Source of the DNA: Kroppenstedtia sanguinis
GTDB taxonomy: Bacteria; Bacillota; Bacilli; Thermoactinomycetales; DSM-45169
Assembly (NCBI RefSeq): GCF_050433445.1
Contig: NZ_JBNPXF010000011.1
Span: forward strand, 1 to 64,000
Length of the DNA stretch: 64,000 nucleotides
Direction: 5' to 3'
Shown in pieces: positions 51,445 through 60,011 of this stretch (position 1 is its first letter; every line of letters starts with the position of its first letter). A program made the position numbers and the translations under genes. The notes beneath the pieces were generated by a model. That model worked only from the letters and a program-made list of their open reading frames with translations, was not told where the DNA came from and searched no databases.

Positions 51445-51701
51445 AGGCATGTTGATTATTCATATTTAGGCAGTAAATAAGGTCGGGATGGTGGGACGGT
51501 GAAGAGCCTTTGCACCCATAGGGCACAAGTCTCGCCAGGGTCGCTTTCCGCTCCCGGGTCTCGCTATGCGTTCTTTGCAAGAGATCGGAGCCGTCCCACC
51601 CTCCCCCTCCCCTCAAGCGATATTTTACAATAGAGGCAAGGGAAAGAGCGAAAGGGTCGTTTCCTTCCCATCATCCACTTTATGGTTAATCAACAGCCCT
51701 G
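51445..51701 (+). mobile_element. MITE-like element, copy E (subfamily II, best preserved)
   Basis: Ends AGGCATGTTGATTATTCAT and GGTTAATCAACAGCCCTG. Flanked by identical GGGTAGATCC (51435-51444 and 51702-51711). An internal stem GGTGGGACGG with CCGTCCCACC encloses the core. About 257 bp, no coding frame. It lies between the DUF3231 terminator and polA. Confidence 0.8.
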
Positions 51702-51852
51702 GGGTAGATCCTCTTGATCGTGATAAAAGAATGTATGGCCTAATTCCAGACCCGTCAAATCCTGGGTATTCCGCTTGCCGTGAAGGGTTGGCGGCTTATT
51801 CGTCACTGACAAGAAAGATGGAACGTAGAAATCCAAACAATGGAGGTCCAGG

Positions 51853-54498
51853 ATGGACAAACTGGTGTTGATCGACGGAAACAGTATCGCTTATCGAGCT
51901 TTTTTTGCTTTGCCGTTGCTTAAAAACCGACGGGGAACCTATACCAATGCCGTTTACGGCTTTACCATGATGCTGATGAAAGTGCTGGAAGAGGAGAAGC
52001 CCAGTCACGTCATGGTGGCTTTTGATGCAGGAAAGTTTACCTTTCGCCACCAGGATTACAAACAATACAAAGGGAAGCGAGACAAAACTCCGGGGGAGCT
52101 TTCCGAACAGATCCCTCTGATCAAAAAGCTTCTGGACGCCTTTGGCATTCATCATTTTGAGCTGGATCAGTATGAAGCGGATGATATCATCGGAACCCTC
52201 AGCCGACAGGCGGAGCAGAAGGAGCTTGCAGTTACTATCGTTACGGGAGACAAGGATCTTCTGCAACTGGTGTCGGATCGGGTGCACTTGTTGATGACCA
52301 AAAAAGGGGTGACCGATGCGGACCGGTATGATCTTCACCAGGTGGATGCGAGGTACGGTTTGAAGCCGGAACAGATTATCGATTTAAAAGGTCTGATGGG
52401 GGATGCATCGGACAATATCCCTGGGATTCCCGGTGTCGGAGAAAAGACCGCCCTGAAACTTCTCCACCAATTCGGGAGTGTGGAAAATATTCTGGATCAC
52501 ATTGACGACCTCCCAGGGAAAAAGCTGAAAGAACGGGTGGCTGAAAATCGGCGGGATGCGTTGTTGAGCAAGGACTTGGCCACGATCTTTTGCGAGGTGC
52601 CTCTGGATTTCGGCCTCGATGATCTGAAGTTTCAGGGATACGACCCAAACCGAGTGACCCCGCTTCTCAAAGAGCTGGAATTTAAAACCCTCCTGGCGCG
52701 GTTCGGGGGATCCGAGGCAAAGGAAAAGCCGCAGGAGATGGAAGAGGTTACCGTGGAAACCGTCGGTCCGGCAGAGACGGAGAACTGGGATGAGTGGCTG
52801 GATCAGGAGGGTCTCGCCCTGTTTCTGGAGATGAGCGGGGAGAACTACCATCGGTCCGATGTGCTGGCAGTGGCCTTGTCTGACGGGGAACAACAACTCT
52901 TTCTGGAGTGGAAGACAGCCCAAGAGTGGCCGGGTTTTTGCCGTTGGCTTCAAGACGCGGAGCGAACAAAGATTTGTTATGATGTCAAGGCTACAGAGGT
53001 TGCCTTGAAACATCAGGGATTGGAGACGGATGGCTTCAAGTGGGATATCTTATTGCCTTCCTATCTCATCAACGCGTCGGAATCAGGGCATGAACTTTCG
53101 GAGATTGTGGATCGCAAATGGGGAGGTGGACTTCCCGACGATGATGCTGTCTACGGAAAAGGAGTGAAACGCCGTCGCCCGGAAGGAAAAGAGTTGGCGG
53201 AACACTTGGCCCGCAAGGCCCGAGCCATCCACCGGTTGCGACCTCTGCTGGAAGAGGAATTGAAGGAGAACGGCTTCGATTCCCTTTACTTCGATCTGGA
53301 GATGCCTTTGGCCCAGGTCCTGGCGAAGATGGAATGGCAGGGAGTTCAGGTGGACCGGGAGGGGCTGCAATCCTTGGGAAAGGAATTGAAGCTCCGGCTG
53401 GATGAGTTGACGGAGAAGATATTCGAGCTGGCGGGAACAGAGTTTAATATCAATTCCCCTAAACAGTTGGGGGAGATCCTGTTTGACAAACTGGGGCTGC
53501 CTGTTTTGAAGAAGACTAAAACAGGATATTCCACCAGCGCCGATGTGCTGGAAAAGCTGGCACCACAACATGAGATTGTGGAAGAGATCCTGCATTACCG
53601 CCAAGTGGGCAAACTGATCTCCACCTATGTGGAAGGTTTGCTCAAGGAGATCGACGAGGAGACGGGGAAGATCCACACCCGGTTCAACCAGGCGATCACC
53701 GCCACTGGACGCCTCTCCAGCACCGATCCCAACCTGCAGAACATTCCCATCCGTTTGGAGGAAGGGCGGCGGATCCGGCAGGTGTTTGTCCCTTCGGAAG
53801 AGGAGTGGTTGATGCTGTCGGCGGATTACTCCCAGATTGAGCTGAGGGTGCTGGCCCATTTGTCGGGGGATGAGAATCTGATCGAGGCCTTTCAAAAGGA
53901 ACTGGACGTCCATACCAAAACGGCGATGGATGTGTTCGGGGTATCCGTCGACGAGGTGACTCCGCTGATGCGCCGTCATGCCAAAGCGGTCAACTTTGGG
54001 ATTGTTTATGGTATCAGTGATTACGGTCTGTCGCAAAACCTGAATATCCCCCGCAAGGAGGCGGCGGAATTTATTCAGCGTTACTTTGATAGCTATCCCA
54101 AGGTGAAGCTCTACATGGAGGAGATCGTCCGTCAAGCGAAAAAGGACGGTTATGTAACCACCATGCTCCATCGGCGCCGCGAGTTGCCGGAAATCAATTC
54201 CCGCAATTTCAACCGGCGCAGTTTTGCCGAACGGACGGCGATGAATACACCAATCCAAGGGACGGCGGCGGATATTATCAAAAAGGCGATGGTGGAGATG
54301 GACGCCTTGTTGGAGAAAGAGGGGTTCCAGGCTCGGCTCCTTTTGCAGGTGCATGATGAATTGATCTTTGAATCGCCTTTGCAGGAAATGGAGGCTTTAG
54401 AACATCGGGTGCGCCAGGTGATGGAGAATGCGATGAAATTGGATGTGCCCCTCCAAGTGGACATTAACACCGGAAAGACCTGGTATGAAGCAAAATAA
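51853..54498 (+). CDS. polA: DNA polymerase I
   Basis: 881 aa. 5'-3' exonuclease domain at residues about 1-290 (YEADDIIGTL, GDKDLLQLV, IPGVGEKTALKLL). A 3'-5' exonuclease-like domain (about 300-470) lacks the DxE proofreading acids: the equivalent place reads ALFLEMSGE, as in other Bacillus enzymes. The polymerase domain follows with LSADYSQIELRVLAHLS (motif A), KAVNFGIVYGISDYGLS (motif B) and LLQVHDELIFE (motif C). Repairs and fills gaps and removes RNA primers. SD GGAGG precedes the ATG. Confidence 0.97.
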   Translation: MDKLVLIDGNSIAYRAFFALPLLKNRRGTYTNAVYGFTMMLMKVLEEEKPSHVMVAFDAGKFTFRHQDYKQYKGKRDKTPGELSEQIPLIKKLLDAFGIHHFELDQYEADDIIGTLSRQAEQKELAVTIVTGDKDLLQLVSDRVHLLMTKKGVTDADRYDLHQVDARYGLKPEQIIDLKGLMGDASDNIPGIPGVGEKTALKLLHQFGSVENILDHIDDLPGKKLKERVAENRRDALLSKDLATIFCEVPLDFGLDDLKFQGYDPNRVTPLLKELEFKTLLARFGGSEAKEKPQEMEEVTVETVGPAETENWDEWLDQEGLALFLEMSGENYHRSDVLAVALSDGEQQLFLEWKTAQEWPGFCRWLQDAERTKICYDVKATEVALKHQGLETDGFKWDILLPSYLINASESGHELSEIVDRKWGGGLPDDDAVYGKGVKRRRPEGKELAEHLARKARAIHRLRPLLEEELKENGFDSLYFDLEMPLAQVLAKMEWQGVQVDREGLQSLGKELKLRLDELTEKIFELAGTEFNINSPKQLGEILFDKLGLPVLKKTKTGYSTSADVLEKLAPQHEIVEEILHYRQVGKLISTYVEGLLKEIDEETGKIHTRFNQAITATGRLSSTDPNLQNIPIRLEEGRRIRQVFVPSEEEWLMLSADYSQIELRVLAHLSGDENLIEAFQKELDVHTKTAMDVFGVSVDEVTPLMRRHAKAVNFGIVYGISDYGLSQNLNIPRKEAAEFIQRYFDSYPKVKLYMEEIVRQAKKDGYVTTMLHRRRELPEINSRNFNRRSFAERTAMNTPIQGTAADIIKKAMVEMDALLEKEGFQARLLLQVHDELIFESPLQEMEALEHRVRQVMENAMKLDVPLQVDINTGKTWYEAK

Positions 54499-54515
54499 TG
54501 GGGAGAGAATGAACA

Positions 54516-55340
54516 GTGCCGGAGTTACCAGAGGTTGAGACGGTGAAGCGGACGTTGCAGAAGCTGATCATGGGAAAAACGGTGGAAGAGGTGAAAGTAA
54601 CCCTGCCCCGGATCCTCCAGGAGCCCCCGGATCCAGAATTATTCCAAGAGATGTTGAAGGGGCGAAAAGTGACGGGAGTGGAGCGTCGGGGGAAATTTTT
54701 GCGAATCTTTTTCGACCCGTGGGTCTTGGTTTCCCATCTGCGCATGGAAGGGCGTTACAGTCTGGAATCTGTGGAGACACCTGTGATCAAACATACTCAT
54801 GTGATTTTTCGCTTTACAGACGGAACGGAGCTGCGATATCGGGATGTGCGTCAATTTGGCACGATGCATCTGTGGCCGAAAGGGGAAGAACTGAACCTCC
54901 CTCCCCTGCGCAAACTGGGTCCGGAGCCCTTGTCAGAGGCCTTCACTTTGGAGGGTTTTGCAGCGGGATTAGCCAAGCGAAAAACCAACATCAAATCTTT
55001 GCTACTCAATCAGGAATTCCTGTGTGGGCTTGGCAATATTTATGTGGATGAGGCCCTTTTTACTGCGGGAATTCATCCGGAACGGCGGGTGCAGTCCCTG
55101 GATTCCAGAGAGGTGAAACAGCTGTACAAAAGTATTCGTTCCACTTTGATGAAGGCAGTTGAAGCGGGGGGATCTTCTGTCCGCAGCTATGTGGATGGGA
55201 ATGGGGAAATGGGGATGTTCCAGTTACAAATTCAGGTGTATGGAAAAAAAGGAGAGCCCTGCCCTCAATGTGGCCGTCCGATTGAACGCCGAGTGGTAGC
55301 TGGGCGGGGCACTCATTTTTGCCCCGATTGTCAGCAATAA
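54516..55340 (+). CDS. mutM: Formamidopyrimidine-DNA glycosylase
   Basis: Excises 8-oxoguanine and formamidopyrimidines. 274 aa; the catalytic N-terminus is PELPEVET after Met removal, Lys in the FLRIFFDPWVLVSHLRMEGRY region, QEFLCGLGNIYVDEALF helix-two-turn-helix, and the C-terminal zinc finger CPQC and CPDC. GTG start 17 nt after polA, as in B. subtilis. Confidence 0.96.
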   Translation: MPELPEVETVKRTLQKLIMGKTVEEVKVTLPRILQEPPDPELFQEMLKGRKVTGVERRGKFLRIFFDPWVLVSHLRMEGRYSLESVETPVIKHTHVIFRFTDGTELRYRDVRQFGTMHLWPKGEELNLPPLRKLGPEPLSEAFTLEGFAAGLAKRKTNIKSLLLNQEFLCGLGNIYVDEALFTAGIHPERRVQSLDSREVKQLYKSIRSTLMKAVEAGGSSVRSYVDGNGEMGMFQLQIQVYGKKGEPCPQCGRPIERRVVAGRGTHFCPDCQQ

Positions 55341-55388
55341 CGAGTGATTGAAGGGGATTGTGGATTTTGCCGGAGGGGAGGGGTTGTG

Positions 55389-56003
55389 TTGAAGGTGGGT
55401 TTGACTGGTGGGATCGCTACCGGAAAAAGTACGGTCTCTGAGTGGTTTCGCCAAAAGGGAGCGAAAATCGTAGATGCGGATCAAGTGGCTAGACAAGTGG
55501 TGGAGCCTGGAACCGAAGGAAGCAGGCAGATACGGGATCGGTTTGGTGACAGGGTGTTTAGAGCGACAGGGGAACTGGATCGAAAAGCCCTCCGGGAGTG
55601 GGTGTTTCGGGATGCAACAGCTCTAAAAGATCTCAACCAACTCCTTCATCCCCTCATCATTCGTCAAATGCAGGCCGAGGTACAGGAGGCACTGGAAGAG
55701 TCCCCGGACCTTCCAGTCATCTTGGACGTTCCTTTGTTGATTGAAGAAAGGCTGACTGATCTGGTGGATACGGTCGTACTAGTTTATATTCCTGCAGAAT
55801 TGCAACTGAAGCGATTGATGGAGAGGGAAGGCATTTCGGAAGAAGAAGCGGGAAGGATGATCCAAGCCCAGATGCCGATCGAAGAGAAAAAAAAGTTCGC
55901 CGATGTGCTGATCGATAACTCCGGCACCCGTGCGGACACGGAAGGACAGGTTGATGTTTTATGGGAAACTTTGCTCTCCAAAAGTGGATCCAACCGGTTA
56001 TAG
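55389..56003 (+). CDS. coaE: Dephospho-CoA kinase
   Basis: Last step of CoA synthesis. 204 aa from the TTG at 55389, chosen because GGAGGGG precedes it and because it yields MKVGLTGGIATGKST; the frame extends to 55344. The P-loop is GGIATGKST; also DADQVARQVVEPG and LIDNSGT near the end. It overlaps the transglycosylase gene by 43 nt. Confidence 0.94.
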   Translation: MKVGLTGGIATGKSTVSEWFRQKGAKIVDADQVARQVVEPGTEGSRQIRDRFGDRVFRATGELDRKALREWVFRDATALKDLNQLLHPLIIRQMQAEVQEALEESPDLPVILDVPLLIEERLTDLVDTVVLVYIPAELQLKRLMEREGISEEEAGRMIQAQMPIEEKKKFADVLIDNSGTRADTEGQVDVLWETLLSKSGSNRL

Positions 56004-56596
56004 CCGCCCTTCCGTCCAGGCGTAAGTTGGGACTGGCCTTCATACTGCTCCTGATCTTCTTGATTGTTGCCACCCCTCTTTTCAATGGATGGATGTATCC
56101 TTTGGACTACGAAGAACAGATATTGTACAGTTCGGATGCGACAGGTGCGGATCCTTTTCTCGTGATGGCAGTCATCCGGGTGGAAAGTAAGTTTGACCCC
56201 GATGTAGAGTCCCATGCTGGTGCCGAGGGATTGATGCAGCTGACTCCCAACACAGTGGATTGGGTCGTGGAGAAAGGACGGTTTTCTCCGGCGTTCAAAG
56301 ATTCCGTTCGAGATCCGGCGATCAATATCCACATGGGAAGTTGGTATCTGTCCGGATTGATGAAAGAATTTCATGGAAACCAAGTGGCCACGATCGCTGC
56401 CTATAATGCAGGTCCCGGTAATGTGCAGAAATGGTTGAAAGAAGGGCGGTGGGACGGGACTCGTCACAACTTGAAGCAGATTCCCTACGGGGAAACGCGT
56501 CATTATGTGCAACGGGTGATGTTTTTCCATGACAAGTACCGTTCGCTATACGCCCATTTGGTAAAACAAAGGGAAACTTATACGCTTCCTCAATAA
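55961..56596 (+). CDS. Membrane-anchored lytic transglycosylase
   Basis: 211 aa. An N-terminal membrane anchor (residues about 22-42) is followed by an SLT/GH23 domain: catalytic Glu in IRVESKFDP, EGLMQLTPNT, and AAYNAGPGNVQKW. Cleaves peptidoglycan to anhydromuropeptides outside the membrane. It starts inside coaE in another frame (ATG at 55961), so it is translated in close coupling with it. The placement after coaE is shared with several Bacilli. Confidence 0.88.
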   Translation: MGNFALQKWIQPVIAALPSRRKLGLAFILLLIFLIVATPLFNGWMYPLDYEEQILYSSDATGADPFLVMAVIRVESKFDPDVESHAGAEGLMQLTPNTVDWVVEKGRFSPAFKDSVRDPAINIHMGSWYLSGLMKEFHGNQVATIAAYNAGPGNVQKWLKEGRWDGTRHNLKQIPYGETRHYVQRVMFFHDKYRSLYAHLVKQRETYTLPQ

Positions 56597-56620
56597 AAGA
56601 CCCAATTTAGTGGAGGCACA

Positions 56621-56648
56621 TTGCAATATGTGTTATACAGATTATAAT
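56621..56648 (+). promoter_or_regulatory. gapB promoter with a CcpN-type site
   Basis: TTGCAA (56621-56626), 16 nt, TATAAT (56643-56648). The spacer holds TGTGTTATACA (56629-56639), which fits the CcpN consensus TRTGHYATAYW at every position. CcpN represses gapB on sugars in B. subtilis. Confidence 0.7.
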
Positions 56649-56694
56649 GATAAGGGGAACTTGTATGTAACAATGGGTGAAGGAAGGGGAAAAT

Positions 56695-57741
56695 ATGCCT
56701 CTGCGAATAGCGATCAATGGCTTTGGCCGAATCGGCAGGATGGTTTTCCGAAAAGCGATCCACGAAGGGGATCTGGAGGTAGTGGCAGTCAATGCCAGCT
56801 ATCCGGCGGAGACACTGGCCCATCTGGTGAAGTATGACACCATTCACGGTACAGTGGAGGATGAGATCCGGGGAGATGAGGATCGGCTGATCGTCAACGG
56901 TAAGGAAGTAAAGCTGGTTTCCGACCGTGATCCCGCCCGTCTCCCTTGGGAGGATCTCGATATCGACCTGGTGGTGGAGGCCACCGGAAAGTTTCGCGAC
57001 CGGGAAGGTGCAGGGCGCCATTTGCAGGCCGGGGCCAAAAAAGTGGTGATCACCGCTCCCGGGAAAAATGAGGATGCCATGATTGTGATGGGGGTTAATG
57101 AGAGCGCTTACGACCCGGAAGCGCACCAGATTATTTCCAATGCCAGCTGTACCACGAACTGTCTGGCGCCGGTGGTGCAGGTGTTGCAGGAGACATTCGG
57201 GATTGAACAAGGGTTGATGACCACGGTTCATTCCTATACCAATGACCAAAAAAATCTGGACAATCCTCACAAGGATCTGAGACGGGCCCGTGCTTGTGCC
57301 CAGTCGATCATTCCGACGAAGACGGGTGCTGCCTCCGCGATCGGGAAAATCCTTCCTGAGCTAGAGGGACGATTAAACGGGCTGGCTCTTCGGGTTCCCA
57401 CTCCCAACGTTTCAGTAGTGGATTTAGTGGTGGACCTGAACCGCCCCACCGATGTCGAAGAAGTGAACGCCGCGTTGAAGGAGGCTTCTGAAACCCATCT
57501 GAGTGGGATTCTTCAGTATTGTGAGGTCCCCTTGGTTTCCACCGATTTTATTGGAAATCCTCATTCCGCTATTGTAGATGCACCTTCTACGATGTCTATC
57601 GGTGACCGACAGGTGAAGGTGATCGCTTGGTATGACAATGAGTGGGGATACTCCTGCCGTGTAGTCGACCTAGTCAAGTGGGTGGGGCGCCCTTTTTTCG
57701 ATAAACAGGAAAAGGTTCAACTCCGGGAAGTGATGGTCTGA
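56695..57741 (+). CDS. gapB: NADP-type glyceraldehyde-3-phosphate dehydrogenase GapB
   Basis: The gluconeogenic GAPDH, oxidising or reducing G3P/1,3-bisphosphoglycerate. 348 aa from the ATG at 56695 (AAGGAAGGGG upstream; the frame extends to 56677). NAD(P) loop INGFGRIGRMVFRKA; catalytic Cys in SNASCTTNCLAPV; TVHSYTNDQKNLDNPHKDLRRA and WYDNEWGYSCRV. The IS/NAS-type residue after the first strand (VNASYPAE) is the GapB form that prefers NADP. Position between coaE and nrdR is as in B. subtilis. Confidence 0.95.
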   Translation: MPLRIAINGFGRIGRMVFRKAIHEGDLEVVAVNASYPAETLAHLVKYDTIHGTVEDEIRGDEDRLIVNGKEVKLVSDRDPARLPWEDLDIDLVVEATGKFRDREGAGRHLQAGAKKVVITAPGKNEDAMIVMGVNESAYDPEAHQIISNASCTTNCLAPVVQVLQETFGIEQGLMTTVHSYTNDQKNLDNPHKDLRRARACAQSIIPTKTGAASAIGKILPELEGRLNGLALRVPTPNVSVVDLVVDLNRPTDVEEVNAALKEASETHLSGILQYCEVPLVSTDFIGNPHSAIVDAPSTMSIGDRQVKVIAWYDNEWGYSCRVVDLVKWVGRPFFDKQEKVQLREVMV

Positions 57742-57756
57742 TCCTGGATGATGTAC

Positions 57757-57794
57757 AGCCGCTTTCCGGTTCTTGCCGGAGAAGCGGCTCTTAT
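57757..57794 (+). terminator. Terminator-like hairpin after gapB
   Basis: AGCCGCTT and AAGCGGCT with an inner CCGG/CCGG. The T-tract is weak (CTTATATT). Confidence 0.6.
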
Positions 57795-57903
57795 ATTACG
57801 AAGGGGTGGGAAGTGCAGTTGAGGTACAAACCGGGTGGTTTGTGATATAGTTAGAAAGATTCGTTGATTCTTCAAGGAGGATCAAAGCGGGAGGAGTGCA
57901 TCG

Positions 57904-58401
57904 ATGCGCTGCCCATATTGTCATTTCATAGGAAGTCGGGTGTTGGACTCCCGCCCAGCCCACGAAGGGAAGTCCATCCGGCGTAGACGCCAGTGTGAAA
58001 GCTGCGGCAGGCGTTTTACTACATTTGAAATATTGGAAAAGAAACCCTTGATTGTCATCAAGAAAGATGGTGGCCGAGAAGAATTTAATCGGGACAAACT
58101 TCTGCGGGGGTTGATCCGCGCTTGTGAAAAGCGGTCGGTTCCGATGGAACGCTTGGAAGAACTTGTCGACGATGTGGAGCGGAGCCTGCGGGAGAGTAAT
58201 GAAACGGAGGTACCCACACGGGAAATCGGCGAGTATATCATGGAACGACTCGTGGATGTCGATGAAGTGGCATATGTCCGGTTTGCCTCGGTATATCGGC
58301 AATTCAGGGATATTACCGTTTTTGTAAAAGAGTTGGAAGAGCTGTTAAATCGCTCCCGCAACGAGAGGGATAGGGAAAAGAGAAAATCGACAGAGGAATA
58401 A
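57904..58401 (+). CDS. nrdR: Transcriptional repressor NrdR
   Basis: 165 aa. Zinc ribbon CPYC and CESC at residues 3-34 with SRVLDSRPAHEGKSIRRRR, then an ATP-cone domain (IVIKKDGGREEFNRDKLLRG). Senses ATP/dATP and represses ribonucleotide reductase genes. No nrd genes lie in the window. SD GGGAGGAG precedes the ATG. It precedes dnaB as in B. subtilis. Confidence 0.96.
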   Translation: MRCPYCHFIGSRVLDSRPAHEGKSIRRRRQCESCGRRFTTFEILEKKPLIVIKKDGGREEFNRDKLLRGLIRACEKRSVPMERLEELVDDVERSLRESNETEVPTREIGEYIMERLVDVDEVAYVRFASVYRQFRDITVFVKELEELLNRSRNERDREKRKSTEE

Positions 58402-58493
58402 GCCCGATATTCGACTCGAATCCAGTTTGTGAAGGAATGTTTCTACTGGTACAATAATAGTCCCTTTGCAGAACGGATGGGAGGCGGGTGTCG

Positions 58494-60011
58494 ATGTCGA
58501 TGATCTGGAATGAATGTACCCCCCGGGATGGCTGGAGAAGTCGGAGTCGGCGTCCGATCCAACCAGTGGATCCTTTGGTGTTGGTTCATCTTTACCAACC
58601 GCTGGTGGGTGCGGTGGCAGTCAGTCTCTATCTGACCCTCTATAGTCAATTGCCCCTGCATCGGTCGGGAGTCTCCCGGCAACATTCCCACTTGGATCTG
58701 ATGAAACTGTTGCAACTTCCGCTGGGAGAAGTGCTCAAGGCGCGGTACCGGTTGGAGGGAGTCGGTCTTTTGAACACATTCCGGACACAGGAGACGGGCA
58801 GACGGATGTTTTGCTATGAAGTCGTCGCCCCTCTGTCTCCGGGCTCTTTTTTTCAAAGTGATGTGTTGAGCATCTCCCTGCTGAATCGTTTGGGGAAAGA
58901 TCGTTTCCGCAGTCTCTATGAAGAGATGGTGGAGACTGGAGAAACCGACTTTCCCCAGATAGACCGGGAGACAGAGGTGACACGATCTTTCCAACAAGTT
59001 TTTGGCTCCTTGTCCCCTGCGGAGATCCGCTCGGTGACTGAATTAGAAGGGGATCTTCCCTTGTCGGTGATGGCAGGGGAGGAGGGGCAGGAGGAAGGAA
59101 AGCCACCAGTGTTCTCGGCAGAAGAAGAAGGGGACGACCTATCCATGGTTAAGGCCCGCTTGCAAAACCTGTTGGACAGGGGAGCCTGGACGCAACGAGT
59201 AGAAGAACAGGTGCTGGAAATCCGCTTCCTTTATCAGTTGGATGATTGGGATTTGATCCGGGCATTGCAAAACCCTTATGTCACCCAACAGGGGAAGATT
59301 GATGTGGAACGTCTCCGTTCGTTTATTCGCAGTCAATACCGGATGCGTTTCGGCAGTTCACCGGTGGTGGTGGATCGGGAGAAGATCAAAAGGGGAGAAA
59401 ACCGGAAGGAAGAGCCCTTGGCCCCAGACCCCCGAAAAAACACAGGGGAGCTATCTGAAGAAGAGCGCCATTTTCAATTGTTGGAGCGTCTTTCTCCGAT
59501 TGAACTCTTATCTCGCTTTCAAAATGGCAAGCAAATCCCACGGGCGGACCTGGAATTGGTGGAGGATCTGTCTCGGAATTATGGTCTTCCTCCCGGAGTG
59601 ATCAATGTACTTCTGGAATATGTACTCTACTCTCACGACTATAAATTGCCGCGACCGCTGGTGGAAAAAATCGCTGGCCATTGGGCTCGCAAACAAGTGC
59701 GTACCGTGGAAGAAGCGCGACAGATGGCGAGCCAAGACCTGAATTGGGACTGGAATAAGCAGCAAGGAACGGCATCCCGTAAAAGAACTTCCCGGTCCGG
59801 AAAACGACAAGCGCAAGAGAAAGAACAACCCCTTCCCCGAGCAGTTGCCCAGGCGATGGAACAGAAACTCAGCAGGGAAGAATACTTGCAGGAGTTGGAG
59901 ACGGACCCGGAGGCAGTCGCCCAAATTCAAGCCAAACTGAGTCGCATGAATCAACGGATGAGCCAACGAATGAAGGAAAAGGAGGGTAAACCGGATGGAA
60001 CGAATCGATAA
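58494..60011 (+). CDS. dnaB: Replication initiation and membrane attachment protein DnaB
   Basis: About 505 aa. Gram-positive DnaB helps DnaD and DnaI load the replicative helicase at oriC and at restart sites. A first domain (LVLVHLYQPLVGAVAVSLYL near residue 27) and a second DnaB/DnaD-type repeat (about residues 320-420, LPPGVINVLLEYVL) are visible, then a basic, Lys/Arg/Gln-rich C-terminus. The ATG at 58494 has GGGAGG 9 nt upstream; the frame opens at 58488. It overlaps dnaI by 17 nt. Confidence 0.93.
   Translation: MSMIWNECTPRDGWRSRSRRPIQPVDPLVLVHLYQPLVGAVAVSLYLTLYSQLPLHRSGVSRQHSHLDLMKLLQLPLGEVLKARYRLEGVGLLNTFRTQETGRRMFCYEVVAPLSPGSFFQSDVLSISLLNRLGKDRFRSLYEEMVETGETDFPQIDRETEVTRSFQQVFGSLSPAEIRSVTELEGDLPLSVMAGEEGQEEGKPPVFSAEEEGDDLSMVKARLQNLLDRGAWTQRVEEQVLEIRFLYQLDDWDLIRALQNPYVTQQGKIDVERLRSFIRSQYRMRFGSSPVVVDREKIKRGENRKEEPLAPDPRKNTGELSEEERHFQLLERLSPIELLSRFQNGKQIPRADLELVEDLSRNYGLPPGVINVLLEYVLYSHDYKLPRPLVEKIAGHWARKQVRTVEEARQMASQDLNWDWNKQQGTASRKRTSRSGKRQAQEKEQPLPRAVAQAMEQKLSREEYLQELETDPEAVAQIQAKLSRMNQRMSQRMKEKEGKPDGTNR

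Noticed and set aside
53083..54354. Minus-strand frame of 423 codons inside polA
   Set aside because: Antisense shadow of the polymerase domain; Gln/Leu/His-rich, no start signal.
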